Positions 1 to 11,399 of a DNA stretch of 64,000 nt are shown piece after piece; the stretch's first letter is position 1, and each line of letters opens with the position of its first letter. This DNA comes from Lytechinus pictus (taxonomy: Eukaryota > Echinodermata > Echinoidea > Temnopleuroida > Toxopneustidae): contig NW_026974141.1 in assembly GCF_037042905.1 (NCBI RefSeq), positions 4,766,001 through 4,830,000 on the forward strand, written 5' to 3'. Under the pieces are notes generated by a model. The model was not told the origin of the DNA. It was given only the letters and a program-made list of their open reading frames with translations, and searched no databases. A program made the position numbers and the translations under genes.

Positions 1-733
1 TACAAATTGAAAATAAAATGAACAAACAAATAAGTCATTTATGATATAAGTTTTAACTTTTAAGATTCTAAGCAATGATTAATTGTATAATATGTATAAC
101 ATGTCTTTTAAAAACGACATTTTATTTTTTAAACAATATATCAAACTTTTTTAAAACTTGAATATCAAATCAAGTAGTAAAACAATGATTATGTTAATGC
201 TAGATTTTCTATACTTATTCCATTTTCTTTTGGTCCCTATTCTTAACAAAGATTAAAGTTCAATAAAATGATAAAGATAATACCCCTAATGCCTGTCTAA
301 AATTTTTGTTAGGGGTCAGTAATGTTATTTATACTATATCATCGAATTGGTCAATCTTACAGAAGTGAAGAGGCCGCTGAACCTTTTTCCAACCGTCAAT
401 CCTTTGCGAAAATTTGGATATCAGAATATCTTGCACGCCCTTTCTTGGCGAAAAATTCTGCAAGTCCCTCAATGTACTTTTTTATCTTGCAAATGATAGT
501 GACTGGATATTATGAAGCTAATCAGACTATACTGAATGTATCAGCCCTTTCGAACTTGGGAAGAGGTTTTAATACGCTTTTTGACCGGGTGCTCAATATT
601 AATGATCCACAGGCTTAGTGTTATTTGCCAGATTGCCTTTTTGGTGTTAGATTGACATGCGCTTTCTCCGAAGGTGATCATAAGGTTGATTTGTATTCAT
701 TCTCCAATTATTCTAATTTTCAAATTACCACAG
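1..733. other. Intron of the upstream paralogue (partial)
   Basis: By comparison with copy B (44,693-45,644) this is the intron between the second ZU5 exon and the first UPA-2 exon. Open frames at 322-618 and 625-733 cross it, but no splice-consistent exon is needed here because the ZU5 to UPA phases already close in copy B. Confidence 0.6.
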
Positions 734-3700
734 GGACTTTCGGTCGGAGGAGCCTTACTAGGGGTACATCACATACCGCAAAATCTGAGATCGTGTTTCA
801 TACACGTCATCTTCAAGTCTTGGCTCTGTCTTCTAGCGATAGTCCAGGAGTTCAGTTAAGATGTGTCGTCTTCCAGCCAATCATCTTGACTCCAGAAGAG
901 GAACCACGTTTACGCGTCTACATAGTTCATCCCTATAGGATATATATGAAGGTTTTATGTCCGATATGATACAAAGATTACTTTGACCTTACTTTTTTTC
1001 TTTAATACATGATTTTTACACCGCGTGTGTGTTTAATAAATATTATTGACATGGTCATATGCCTACCTTATACATATCTGTGTGATATCATGGTACAATG
1101 CTATTTAACAGGTGAATTATGAGGGTTGGATCTCCTATGTCACTGTGAAATAATATTACCGTTGCATTTTCGAATGTGCGATGTGATGGACAGGCAAATA
1201 TACAACTTTTGTCATTTTAGAGAATTTGACGAGATGATATGATGAGAATACCGAAATTGGGCCAGATTCTATTTACTTATATTTAGTTGGTAGAAATTGT
1301 ATTACTTGACCAAAGAATCAAGTCATGCCGTGATATTTTTACTGTGCTTTTTAATCGAAAATTATTTCGTATATGATTTTTTTTACAGCATATAAGCCGA
1401 AAGGAAAGGAATTCATCTGTTCCCTACTGTCAAGTCCAGAAGGAATTCCAGTTCTCAATACAGCCAACGTCAAAGCACCTGAAGATTATACTCCAGGATG
1501 GAGGAAAAGTACAGAAAAGAATGGTAATGTTTCATTTTCATGGAAGGGGAGGGGGGGGGGGGTTAACAGGAAATGTGGGGGTACCTAAGAGGGGCCATTT
1601 TGTAGGCAAATGTGGTGTATAAGAATGCATATTGCCCCCAACTCTAACCTTAGATGCTTAGATTACCGGATATGCACCACATTACGATTTCCGTTGGTCA
1701 CGTGAATGCAGAAGATGTTGAAAGAAATGGAACCAACTTCGGATTCACCATGCACACTCAAAGTATTTTTTTTTATTAATTCAAACAATGGCCCAAACTT
1801 AATGGGATTCAATATTCTAAATAACATAGTGCACAGTCGTTTACCATGTTTACACGACAACAACGTTAACAACAAAGGGCTGACTGGTAAAGCGCCCGCC
1901 TCATGAACCGGAAGTTGTGTGCTCGATCCTCGGCCGAGTCATACCAAAGACTTACAAAAAGGGACCGTCTGCCTTCTTTCTTGCTGGGCGTTCAACAATC
2001 TAGATTGGAGAAGGTTAAGAGTATAGCTTTGTGGAGGGCCCGCTGTAGTGGCTACCCTGGGTAAGTAAAACATTATTATTAATATTATTCTATCATGATC
2101 ATTGACGTACCATATCATGGTATTTTTGCAGATGCCGATTAAAGGTATACTGAGTGGAGAATGCGATCCTCTGATCTTCAAGCTGCAGTTCTCTGCTGAA
2201 GAGAAAGGCAACAAGGACTTGAACATTACCATCCAAGAAGATCTCAAACGAACAGCAGAAAAACAAATTTCCATCTCTATAGAAGGTAAATAATTATTTC
2301 AAAGTAGATAGTTAGGTTGTGGGTGTCCTTATACAGTATTCCTCAAAAGTCTTCAATGGCGGTTCGATATATATATTTGTCACTTTCGTTTACTGTAGTG
2401 GTTTCTTTCCTTTTCATTTTTTTTCTTTTATTCTATGGGAATATCATTAATCTCTAAAGGAAGATTCTAACTTTCATGACATGAAGTAATTTATTATAAA
2501 CTGCCAATAGCACATGGTGTAAAATAACCGAATTATATTGTATTTCTGTATTCAGATGAACCAGATTATGCTGTCGACAACATCACGGATACGTAAGTTT
2601 TTCCAGGGCCCTGGGAACGATTTTTTTCAAGTGGGGGTGCTGAAGTAAATTTGACAAGCCAAATAAAAAAGTTTCCCTCCGAATTGAAAGACATTTTGGT
2701 CCCAGGAAATTTGACAAGCAAAAAAAAAGGTTTCATTACAAGATGAAGGTCGTTTTTGTCCCAAGCAAAAAGAAAGGTTTTTAACACAAAATGTTGGTCA
2801 TTTTCCATACTTTTCCCCAATTTAACACACCTTCCAGAATGCCTATGGAAAAAGAATACACGCAGCACCCCCTTGGAATTTTTTTTGGGTGCTTCAGCAC
2901 TTCCGCTTTTCCAGGGCCATGAGTTCCCCCCTAATATATCAATTGATGTTATTGTTTCTCCTATTACTCATATATTCAATTTATCCATTGTATATGGAAT
3001 CGTTCCTTTGAGTATGAAGATAGCCAAAGTTGTGCCGATTTACAAAAAGGGAAACCCTCAGGAAATTGGAAATTACCGGCCCATCTCTCTCCTTACATGT
3101 TTTTCTAAAATTCTTGAAAAGATAATTTCTGTTCGTGTTATGAAATTTTTGAAAATTAATAATATTCTCGCTCCTGAACAATTTGGTTTTCGTGAAAAAC
3201 ATACCACCTCTCATGCTCTGTTACATTTTATTGACAAAATTTCTTCCGCAAAAGATAATGGGCTACATACTGTCGGTATATTCCTAGACTAATCCAAAGC
3301 CTTCGACACAATTGACCATGACATCCTTTTGTATAAACTATCTTTCTATGGATTCCGGGGTAAGGTTTTGGAGTGGTTCAAGAGCTACCTCTCTGATAGA
3401 AAACAGTTTGTTTTTTTAAATGGTGTTAAGTCTTCTATGCAGTCAATTACATGCGGAGTGCCACAAGGTTCACTCCTTGGACCTATCTTATTTCTCATAT
3501 ATATTAATGATTTCCCTCAGTCTTCAAAAATCCTTTCATTTATCCTGTTTGCAGATGACTCAAGCATATTTTTTTCTGAAAAGAACCCCTGCAATTTATT
3601 GCAAACTATCAATTCAGAATTGATTTCTGTTAACGAATGGATCATTGCTAACAGGCTTTCCTTAAATCTTGTTAAAACAAACTACATGTTATTCAGCAAC

Positions 3701-6675
3701 ACCCTAGCAACATTGCCAGATAATATTACAATCAGTGATGTTCAGATTACTGAAGTCTTGAGTACAAAATTCCTTGGGGTACACATTGATAGTAAGCTGA
3801 ATTGGAAAGTTCACATATCTTATTTATGTAAACTTCGTTCCAGAAATTCAGGAGTCATTAATTCATTGAAGAGTATATTCCCAAAAAATATTTTATGCAT
3901 GTTGTACTCAACTCTCATTTTGCCTTACTTGAATTATTGCATCCTTGCCTGGGGTAACGCTGCTAAAGTTCATTTAGATGGGTTATTTAAAGTCCAGAAA
4001 AGGGTAATTAGACTAGTATGTGGAGTAAGTTCACGATCTCACACAAATATTTTGTTTTATGAAAACAAGTTCCTTAATTTACATGACATATTTGATCTCA
4101 ACCTTGGTTGCATTATGTATCAATTAAATAAAAGAGAACTTCCACTTGCCCTTGATTCATTATGTGTTAGAAATGACCAAATCCATTCTTACTATACAAG
4201 ACAAGTTTCTTTTCTCCACTTGCCTTTGGTCAAAAATAGTTTTCGGCTAAATACATTTGTTTATACAGGGCCAAAATTATGGAACTCCCTTCCTTCTTCA
4301 TTGAAGAAAACAGTTAGCCTTAGTGTTTTTAGAAACAAGTTGAAGACCGATTTACTGAAGAAATACTTAAATCAGTAAACGAATGCCTGCTTGTTATATC
4401 TCGTCTAACTTTATAAATTGTATTCTTCCCACAATTATCTATGCAAAAATAGAGCTCTGCCTATTTTCTTTATATTTTCCTCTTTTCTTTCTTCTTTTTG
4501 AATTTTAGATTCTTATACTTTAGGTCTAATAGAATGTTTGCATTCTGCATTTCACCTTTTTGTTACTTTGTAGTGTATCTTTTGTAAATATGTATATCTG
4601 TACTTTGGTTATTTACTCAAATTTTTTGTTTGCTTGTTCTATGATGTTTTAAAATGATTGCTAATATAATTTTTTAACATTCTGGTGGCCTATGGCCCAC
4701 AAGCTAAGCTTCTTAGTAGGTCACCACGTTTCATTTCCGTCTGTTCTCATGGGTGTTACTAATGTTCCATAAAAAGTAGTGCATGTATTATGTATATCAT
4801 CCTGTAATTATTTAATTTTGTTCTTTGCTATGTACTTGTATCCCAATAATCTACTGTTGTTATTGTTGTTGCTTGATATCGGAATTGAAACGAAATAAAG
4901 ATTCATTCATTCATTCAATATAACGTTTTAAATACATGACATGCATTAGGTGGCATTTGCACATGTAAAGTCATCTCTTGCGTATTTTGATAAGTTCTAT
5001 AGGTTTTTTTTTTAATCTGCAACAATTTATTCCTAATGGTTAATTTTGTAATGTAAACATGTCACATTACATTAAAATTAATTTTAGTCCTTCCGTTTTG
5101 GCATAGAAAAAAACGCAAAATGGGATGTGGAAAATATGATTCCGTGGCCCGTATTCTGAAGTCAGGGTTAACTTAAACTCAGGTTTAAAGTTGAAGTTTA
5201 AGTATGGGAAGCCAAATGTATCAATTTTTTTAAGTTGTACTTTTATTATGTTTACTGTGCTCTTTCCTGATTCATCTACATGGTGAAGACAATAATATAT
5301 ACTTCTTAGACAATTATGAACGATTTGAGAGCCAAATGAGCTGAAATATGATATCTCTATCGTTAGTGATTTATGTATCAATTTGCTTCCCATACTTAAA
5401 CCACAACTTTAAACTTGAGTTTAAGTTAAACCCGACTTCAGAATACGGGCCCGTGAATTCCTGAAAGATTGTACATTGCATTAATCTTATATGTTGGCAT
5501 GCCGAGGCGGTTCTGGGTAAAACAATTTTCAAGTCATTTACAACGCCGGATTATTCATTTTGGTAGGTGTGTGTTATGTGGGTGGGTGTGTGTGAGAGAG
5601 ATGTTTTGCGAGTGCGCGCGCATGTGGTGGGCTGCCCAAATATATATATATATATGTATATATAATTATTATTATTATTATCTTGTACGCCTATCGGTCT
5701 GTATTCTATAGAGCTTGACTTTTTTTTTTAATTTGGCACTATCAAATACGAAAACTTGAGCATGTCTGTAAGAATATTATCAATACAAGTGTAAGGATGA
5801 TATGGCTTTACATAACAATTTTTCTGCTTCTACTTGTAATTATTTAACATTGCAGGCATCAACATTTTGCATCTAATAATCTGCTTGAGGTACTTGCCGA
5901 TGTGATCCATAAACTGAAGGACTTGACATCTCTTGGCTACCAACTTGGCTTCTCGCACCAAAGTATGAGGAAATATAATTTTGATAAAATCTCAAGATCA
6001 GGCTTGATTGAGATGCTAAGTGAGTGGAGACGGAGGGTCCGACCAAGTGAGCAGGTAGAGGAACTTCATCTGGCCTTGCAGAACGCTGGTCTAGAATATC
6101 TAACAGACGTGATCTTCCGAGAAAGTAAGCACATTCTACTCCCTGTAATAAATGAAATAAGTAACGATGATGATGATGATGATGATGATGATGATAATGA
6201 TAACGATGATGATAGCACTCGCTGAATTTAGATAGCGCTTTTGCAATAGGGTACACGTGATACACAGCGCAACTATAATTATACTGGCTCGAGCTACCAC
6301 TAATCAGAAGGGCTCGCTGCATTTAACAGTTTAAGGATTTGATTCTATTACACATTCTCACCTGCATGGTTGAGTGCAGCACAGTGTGGATACATTTCTT
6401 TCTGAAGGAAAACACGTCATGCCTGCGATTCGAATCCACGACCCTCTGATTGAAAACCGAGAAGTTCCCATTTTTCATTTCGATATATATTTTTTAGAAT
6501 GTAACTGTTTATCATCGAACGCACTTATATATAAGCCTTTGAGTTAGCCTTTAAATTGTTTTCTCTCTCTTTTTTGGTACTCCTTTTTGAACTTTTAGTG
6601 GGTGGTGCCTCTAGGAAGAAGTTTGAACGACTCAAACAAAAGTGGGAGTCAAGAAGTAAGAAGATAAGTAACTAA
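734..6675 (+). CDS. 3' end of upstream ZU5-UPA-death domain gene (partial, 6 exons)
   Basis: Six exons can be joined: 734-951, 1389-1523, 2132-2285, 2556-2592, 5856-6124 and 6599-6675 (TAA). Phases match at every junction. They encode the last 296 residues of a tandem paralogue of the 25.8-49.6 kb gene: a UPA domain (exons 1-3; conserved pieces such as LRCVVF, PRLRVYIVH and LKIILQDGG), a short linker (exon 4), a death domain (exon 5, with the helix-5 motif EMLSEW) and a basic tail ending SKKISN. The 5' part, presumably ankyrin repeats, ZU5 and further death domains, lies left of the window. The protein sequence equals that of copy B; I noticed one synonymous change (GAG versus GAA at 6024/48955). 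The donor after the first exon (AAG|gtttta) is weak. The intron before exon 5 carries a LINE that copy B lacks. Likely an intracellular signalling adaptor; ligand and partners unknown. Confidence 0.85.
1876..2092 (+). repeat. tRNA-derived SINE, family 1 (copy A)
   Basis: The head resembles a pol III promoter: an A-box-like ctggtaaagcgcccgcctc followed by a B-box-like tgtgctcgatcctcg. An unrelated body follows, ending in a short ATT-rich tail. It lies in an intron of the partial gene and recurs at about 46,783-46,999. Confidence 0.6.
2599..2925. repeat. MITE-like inverted-repeat element in intron (copy A)
   Basis: Ends are imperfect inverted repeats (ccagggccctgggaacg at the left; ttccgcttttccagggcc at the right). 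Inside are repeats of a 'caaatttgacaagc' type motif with A-runs. It starts a few bases after the splice donor of exon 2556-2592. The counterpart in copy B is at about 47,506-47,827. Confidence 0.45.
2944..4914 (+). mobile_element. CR1/L2-type non-LTR retrotransposon, 5'-truncated, copy A only
   Basis: Two frames encode a reverse transcriptase: 2,944-3,292 (GNYRPISLL, APEQFGFRE) and 3,293-4,378 (AFDTIDHDIL, GVPQGSLLGP, LFADDSSIF). They are separated by an in-frame TAA at 3290-3292 inside the conserved L-D-x-S-K-A-F motif. The endonuclease region is absent. The 3' end is a short attc/ttca repeat, as in CR1/L2 elements. Copy B has the uninterrupted sequence at 47,841-47,850; comparison gives a target duplication of at least 5 bp (tcaat at 2939-2943 and 4915-4919). 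The insertion sits in the intron between exons 2556-2592 and 5856-6124 of the upstream paralogue, so it probably postdates the segmental duplication. The stop suggests it is inactive. Confidence 0.9.
5146..5451. mobile_element. MITE with about 70-bp terminal inverted repeats (copy A)
   Basis: The left end ggcccgtattctgaagtcag is the near-exact reverse complement of the right end, which closes in gaatacgggcc. The inverted match continues through the aacttaaactcaggtttaa region. The interior is short and non-coding. Same element in copy B at 48,076-48,382. It lies in the intron before DD5. Confidence 0.85.
5640..5685. repeat. TA and ATT microsatellites (copy A)
   Basis: A TA run followed by an ATT run in the intron. 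Copy B has the same at about 48,570-48,612. Confidence 0.8.
6163..6470 (-). repeat. tRNA-derived SINE, family 2, antisense (copy A)
   Basis: Read on the minus strand, the complement of cgattcgaatccacgaccct gives a B-box (ggttcgaatc-like). The plus-strand GAT run at 6168-6210 would be the 3' tail. It lies in the last intron of the partial gene; the copy B counterpart is at about 49,094-49,395 with a shorter GAT run. The same family, also antisense, occurs at 37,795-38,102. Confidence 0.5.
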
Positions 6676-6746
6676 ACTGTTGATGATCACCCAACAACCA
6701 GGAAGGACTTCGCATGAATTATGTATTGAGTACTACAATGGAACGG

Positions 6747-6752
6747 AATAAA
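6747..6752 (+). terminator. Poly(A) signal AATAAA (copy A gene)
   Basis: AATAAA lies 72 bp after the TAA stop, in a sequence conserved in copy B. It is a reasonable cleavage signal for a short 3' UTR. Confidence 0.55.
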
Positions 6753-6919
6753 ATCGCCTACATATTCTTCATTCATGTCTGGTAGACAAGTTGATTCTGA
6801 ATTGGAACATCGCTGTACAGTCTCCTTGTAGCCATCAAACATCTTGGCTGCTCCAATCCTAAAGGTTAGCGCTATGGAGGTGTTGTATGGTTTGGGATGT
6901 TCGGCACTTTTTATGATGT

Positions 6920-7440
6920 CATCGCCCGGGGGGGGGGGGGTACTCGACCTTAAAGGTAGTAGGTATTTGCCCGGGGGCGAGACAAAAAACGGGGGCCTTG
7001 GAGTGGGCTTATTGTAAAAAGGAGGGTCTTCGGAACTACAAATGTTTGTGAAAACGGGGGTCCTTGGAACGGGTCGCCTGCGTGTGAGTACTGCGTATGC
7101 ATCCCATGCATCCCTATGGAACGTACATGCAGTTAGCCCGGCGCCGCGGGCGCGCTAGCGCAGAGGCGATGGTCGGACAGCGCTCTGCGGCCGCTTTTCA
7201 CCAAAATTGCGGCTCATAATAAATTGTAGCAGATCAATGCGGCTGGAACGGCGTAACGGAAAATATGCGAAGCTTTGGAGCGGATTTTTTTCTTCTTATT
7301 TCTCGATAAGAAGAAAATGCTATGCTTTGGAGCGGCTTTCTTTGTTCTTTTTCTCAATAAGACAAAAATGCTAAGCCTTGGAACGGAAATTTGAGTGTAA
7401 AAATGGGGTTGCCCCTCCGCGGCACATACCCACTATATGC
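6920..7440. repeat. GC-rich interspersed repeat (copy A)
   Basis: It opens with a G-run and cgcccggg. It contains repeated 'cttggagcgg / cttggaacgg' units separated by T-rich stretches and a CpG-rich block near 7,135-7,195. The base composition is unlike its flanks. It looks like a repetitive element, but I cannot assign a class. Repeated in copy B at about 49,850-50,370. Confidence 0.4.
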
Positions 7441-7861
7441 ATTATATACTGAGTGCCTCCCTGGGTGTCATCGTCAGTATGTCCCTACTTTCACATGTCT
7501 CTATTTTAACGGTGTACATTGACATGTCTAGATATTATTTACCAAATGTAATTAATGTATGTTTGTATACTTTTCTGTTAGTTCATAGTTTTACCATTTG
7601 AAATAATTATGAGTTTGTATTATAATTTTGTCCGGTTGTAAATAAGTATTTAGTAGTAATGGACAGGATGTTATGTGAATTCCTAACTACAATTTTTATT
7701 TAAGGTTCTCTACTTTACTCACCAACTGTCTGACTAGTTCTGATCCAAAATGGCACACTTGCGTTGATTCACGGAGTCCATGAATTGAGCTTCAAAGATA
7801 ATATGGAAGCTAGCCACGCTAGCGATTTCGGTTGTTTATAAATAATGGCCAAGCGATTTAG

Positions 7862-8091
7862 TCCGTTGAGGGCGTACAACGAATCGCGACAAGAGCTCTA
7901 GTTGATGACCGAAACGCGGAAGATATTAGTAATCACTGCGAAAGTGAAGTCCCAAGTTGTTGCACAATCCCAACACAATTAAAAGAAAACTTGTCGCGTT
8001 ATCTTGTCCGCGAAAAAGACAATGAATTTGAAGCTCCTCTATGGCACCCGGAAAATGCGAATAAAATAATCCACAGGTATGTCCACAGATG
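7862..8091 (+). CDS. Unrecognised open segment, possible orphan exon (copy A)
   Basis: The frame is open from 7862 to a TGA at 8089-8091, with coding-like composition (for example ENLSRYLVREKDNEF, then APLWHPENANKII) and a good donor match (CACAG|gtatgt) at about 8073. No start codon is in this frame; an overlapping ATG frame at 7845 stops after 18 codons. In copy B the segment is open too, at about 50,778-51,022, and the one change I noticed inside it (CCA to CCG) is synonymous. It could be an exon of a small gene, a decayed transposon ORF or chance. I do not recognise the protein. Confidence 0.25.
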
Positions 8092-8720
8092 AAAAGATGA
8101 ACTCAAAAATGCAGAACTATATAACTCCAATATATAAATATCCAAGTGTATAAATCCAGTTATGGGTATATAAAATCCGAGAAGGGTTTAATTGTAAAAC
8201 CACGAGGTTTAGCGACTTTCTTCGGCAAACGCGTGACATCGAAGTTGACTCCACGAGATCACAAGAAGAAGTGAAGTAAAAACACGTTTCCACACAAAAA
8301 GCTCTGAGATAAGCCACGCCTTGAACTGAAATGATTGGTTGAATAAAAGTTTGTTGACCATAAACAAAAGCTGTCATTCGTTGATGGGTTGTAAACAAAA
8401 CTTGATTGGCTGTTCAGATGTCTACCAGGCATGGAGTTTGGAATGCGCGTACATGTCAAAAAGTATTACAATACAGGAAATGTTCGTGCGCTTACAAATA
8501 TGTGAAAACACGTGATTTGACAAAGGTGAATGGACTTTATAAAAAATGAAGTTCTGTATAATTTGAAGAAAAGGTGAAGTTGCTACAAGTATATAAATAA
8601 AAAAATTAATTTCAATTAATCTTCCATCAGCTTTTTTTACACGTCTTCCGGTATTGATAATGTCCGATGGATATATTATGTTATGACGATGATTATGCTC
8701 TCCTTTCGTAGTCCCTATCT
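8092..8720. other. Intergenic, no gene recognised
   Basis: AT-rich sequence with only short frames on the minus strand. These overlap each other in different frames and show no domain or splice support. I see nothing definable here. Confidence 0.4.
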
Positions 8721-8726
8721 AGTCTG

Positions 8727-8885
8727 CAGGCACAGACCCTGATTGAAACTTTGATCCACGCAAATACTAGCACATACAAAACTTGCTGTTGCAATACAGG
8801 GGCCTTCAGTACACAAGGCATGAGTAGGCTGCACATTCAGACCCTAAACTCGAGTGAAGGGTTTGCACAGCAGACTAGTCCCTAA
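8727..8885. repeat. Short inverted-repeat element (copy A)
   Basis: The left end tctagtctgcaggcacagac is partly reverse-complementary to the right end (aagggtttgcacagcagact). A related pair of ends is seen at 13,764-13,965. The copy B version (about 51,644-51,800) has lost 14 bp near its right end. Confidence 0.45.
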
Positions 8886-9178
8886 TGTGTACTCAACAAA
8901 GAGCTTTACTGAGTCTAAAATAATATACCTAATAGGCCTAGCCGCCTATTATATAAAGAACTTATCAGCCGATTTAATCAATGATTCAGCACAAGTCATG
9001 TGCCTTGGTGCTCCTTGTACACGTTGTAGTATTTTGGTTTTCCCCATATTTCTCTTTTAAATTCACATTCATATACTCGTTTACTATGTCATTAATTGAA
9101 TTATTAATTTGTTTATTAAATGTAATGTACTTGCTTTGTATTGTGTTTATGAGAAGTAAAACGTATCAATCAATCAAT

Positions 9179-10380
9179 ATAAATCAAATGTACATTATAT
9201 TACAGGGATGCATGTCTGAAATAATTTTGATAAGCGATTTTGCTAATGGATTTTGTGTTCTTTCTTCATATTTTTTTCTTGTCATTTTCTTCAATTTTGA
9301 ATATAACTTTTGTACAGGGATACTTTAAATATGTTTTGTTATTTGTAAGTCAAAATGTACAAAACAAAATGTAATTGTTGAAAATGGAAATAAACGAAAT
9401 GAAATCAAATGAAATGAAATGCATGTTAACTTGCATGGAACATGATTTTATATTGAATGTTAACAATCTTTTTAACACTGCGATTAAATGGTGTGTGTCT
9501 ACTGAATGTATCATGTCGACAATCATCAGGTATTGTGTTGGGAGACTGAAAATGTCAATAAATTTCTTTCATGGGTTGTGTTAAGGCCGAGACCGAAAGC
9601 CTGCGGCCAGTGGCGTACTTAGAAAAAAAAGGTCTTCAACCACAAATAAAGGATTTCGTACCAGAAAAAAATTTGACAAGCAAAAAAAAAAAATAAGTCA
9701 TCAAGTTCAAAGGAGCCACTTCTGGCTCGTCAGGGATCAGTTGTAACTCGTCAGGGGGCAGGGATACGTCCCTTGCATGGGTTGTGAGTCGTCAGGGGGG
9801 GCAGTCTGCACCCCCCCCCCCGTAGGTACGCTAATGCCTGCGGCGAGAGAGCGTCGTGAGCGAGCGTTGAAAAAGTTGCTTCACCCGTTAGGAAACAACA
9901 TGCATATATTATAGGGGAAATAAGGGTCACTCGTTAATAAATTGATAACTAACTGAAACTTGGAAATTGCAAATTGATTCAAATATAGAGGAAAATATTT
10001 TAACAATCTTTCAAATTATATACAAAGATGATGTAACATTCGAATTTCTGAACAAACTTTCATTCACATTTGAAATATTAATCAGATTGTTATGTTAATT
10101 ATACTGCCATTTAAAATGGATAAAGAATATATATACATATCTTCTTTTCTTCTTTATATTCTTCTTGTTTATATCATATCTATATCCTATTAATTGCTAA
10201 TAGTAAATTCAGACTGTTTCTTTGTGTAAATAGTATAATTTTACCTTTTATTATCGTAATTCTATACATGTCGAGGGACCCCACTGGAAATAAGCTTTCG
10301 TGGGTCATCCTGTGCAAGCCTGTTTTGTTAACGCTACTGTATATAATGTTGTGGTGACTTGCCAAATAAAATCAATCAAT
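9179..10380. repeat. Tandem repeat unit 1 of about 1 kb (copy A)
   Basis: This unit begins 'atataaatcaaatgtacatt' and ends in a TCAA run. It is repeated directly at 10,391-11,385. The shared blocks include aaataattttgataagcg, the end of the 'gagagagcgtcgtgagc' block and the distal 'gacttgccaaataaaat' end. Unit 1 is longer because it holds the hAT-like MITE at 9,608-9,836. The TCAA tail suggests a retroelement 3' end. The frames inside are not supported as genes. Confidence 0.8.
9608..9836. mobile_element. hAT-like MITE with 8-bp target duplication
   Basis: Ends are cagtggcgtacttag and, reversed, cattagcgtacctac, fitting the CAGNG start of hAT termini. The flanking cctgcggc (9600-9607 and 9837-9844) is an 8-bp target duplication. 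Tandem unit 2 (near 10,838-10,852) lacks the element. Copy B carries it too, at about 52,525-52,757. Confidence 0.75.
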
Positions 10381-10390
10381 CAATCAATCA

Positions 10391-11385
10391 ATATAAATCA
10401 AATGTACATTATATTATATATAAGGATGCATGTCTGAAATAATTTTGATAAGCGATTTTGCTTATGGATTTTGTGTTGTTTCTCCATATTTTTTTCTTGT
10501 CATTTTCTTCAATTTTGAATATAACTTTTGCACAGGGATACTTTAAATATGTTTTGTTATTTGTATGTCAAAATGTACAAAACAAAATGTAATTGTTGAA
10601 AATGGAAATAAACGAAATAAAATGAAATAAAATGCATGTTAACTTGCATGGAACATGATTTTATATTGAATGTTAACAATCTTTTTAACACTGCGATTAA
10701 ATGGTGTTTGTCTACTGAATGTATCATGTCGACAATAAATAAATAAATTTGAATTTGACAATCATCAGGTATTGTGTTGGGAGACTGAAAATGTCCAAAA
10801 ATGTCTTTCATGGGTTGTGTAAAGGCCGAGACCGAAAGCCTGCGGGCTGCGGCGAGAGAGCGTCGTGAGCGAGCGTTGAAAAAGTTGCTTCAGGCGTTAG
10901 GAAACAGCATGCATATATTGTAGGGGAAATAAGGGTCACTCGTTAATAAATTGATAACTATAAATTGAAACTTGGAAATTGCAAAATGATGCAAATATAG
11001 AGGAAAATATTTTAACAATCTTTTAAATTATACACAAATATGATGCAACATTCGAATTTCTGAACAAAATTTTATTCACATTTGAAATATTCATTAGATT
11101 GTTATGTTAATTATACTGCGATTTGAAATGGATACAAGAATATATATACATATCTTCTTGTTTTCTTTATATTCTTCTTGTATATATCATCTCTGTATCC
11201 TATTCATTGCTAATAGTAAATTCAGATTTTTTGTTTCTTTGTGTAAATAGTATAATTTTACCTTTTATTATCGTAATTCTATACATGTCGTGGGTCATCC
11301 TGTGCAAGCCTGTTTTTTTAACGCTATTGTATATATGTTGTGGTGACTTGCCAAATAAAATAAATCAATCAATCAATCAATACAG
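10391..11385. repeat. Tandem repeat unit 2 of about 1 kb (copy A)
   Basis: Direct repeat of 9,179-10,380 without the hAT-like insert, ending in a TCAA run. Both units are also present in copy B (about 52,095-54,298), so the tandem duplication is older than the segmental duplication. Confidence 0.8.
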
Positions 11386-11399
11386 TACATACATACATA

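Noticed and set aside
1663..2274. Minus-strand frames conserved in both copies (also 46,570-47,181)
   Set aside because: They run across a SINE and antisense to the UPA exon; conservation simply reflects the recent duplication.
6125..6225. Poly-Asp extension of the death-domain frame (also 49,056-49,150)
   Set aside because: Readthrough into a GAT microsatellite after a good gtaagc donor; the next exon at 6599 or 49524 restores the frame and ends in a stop.
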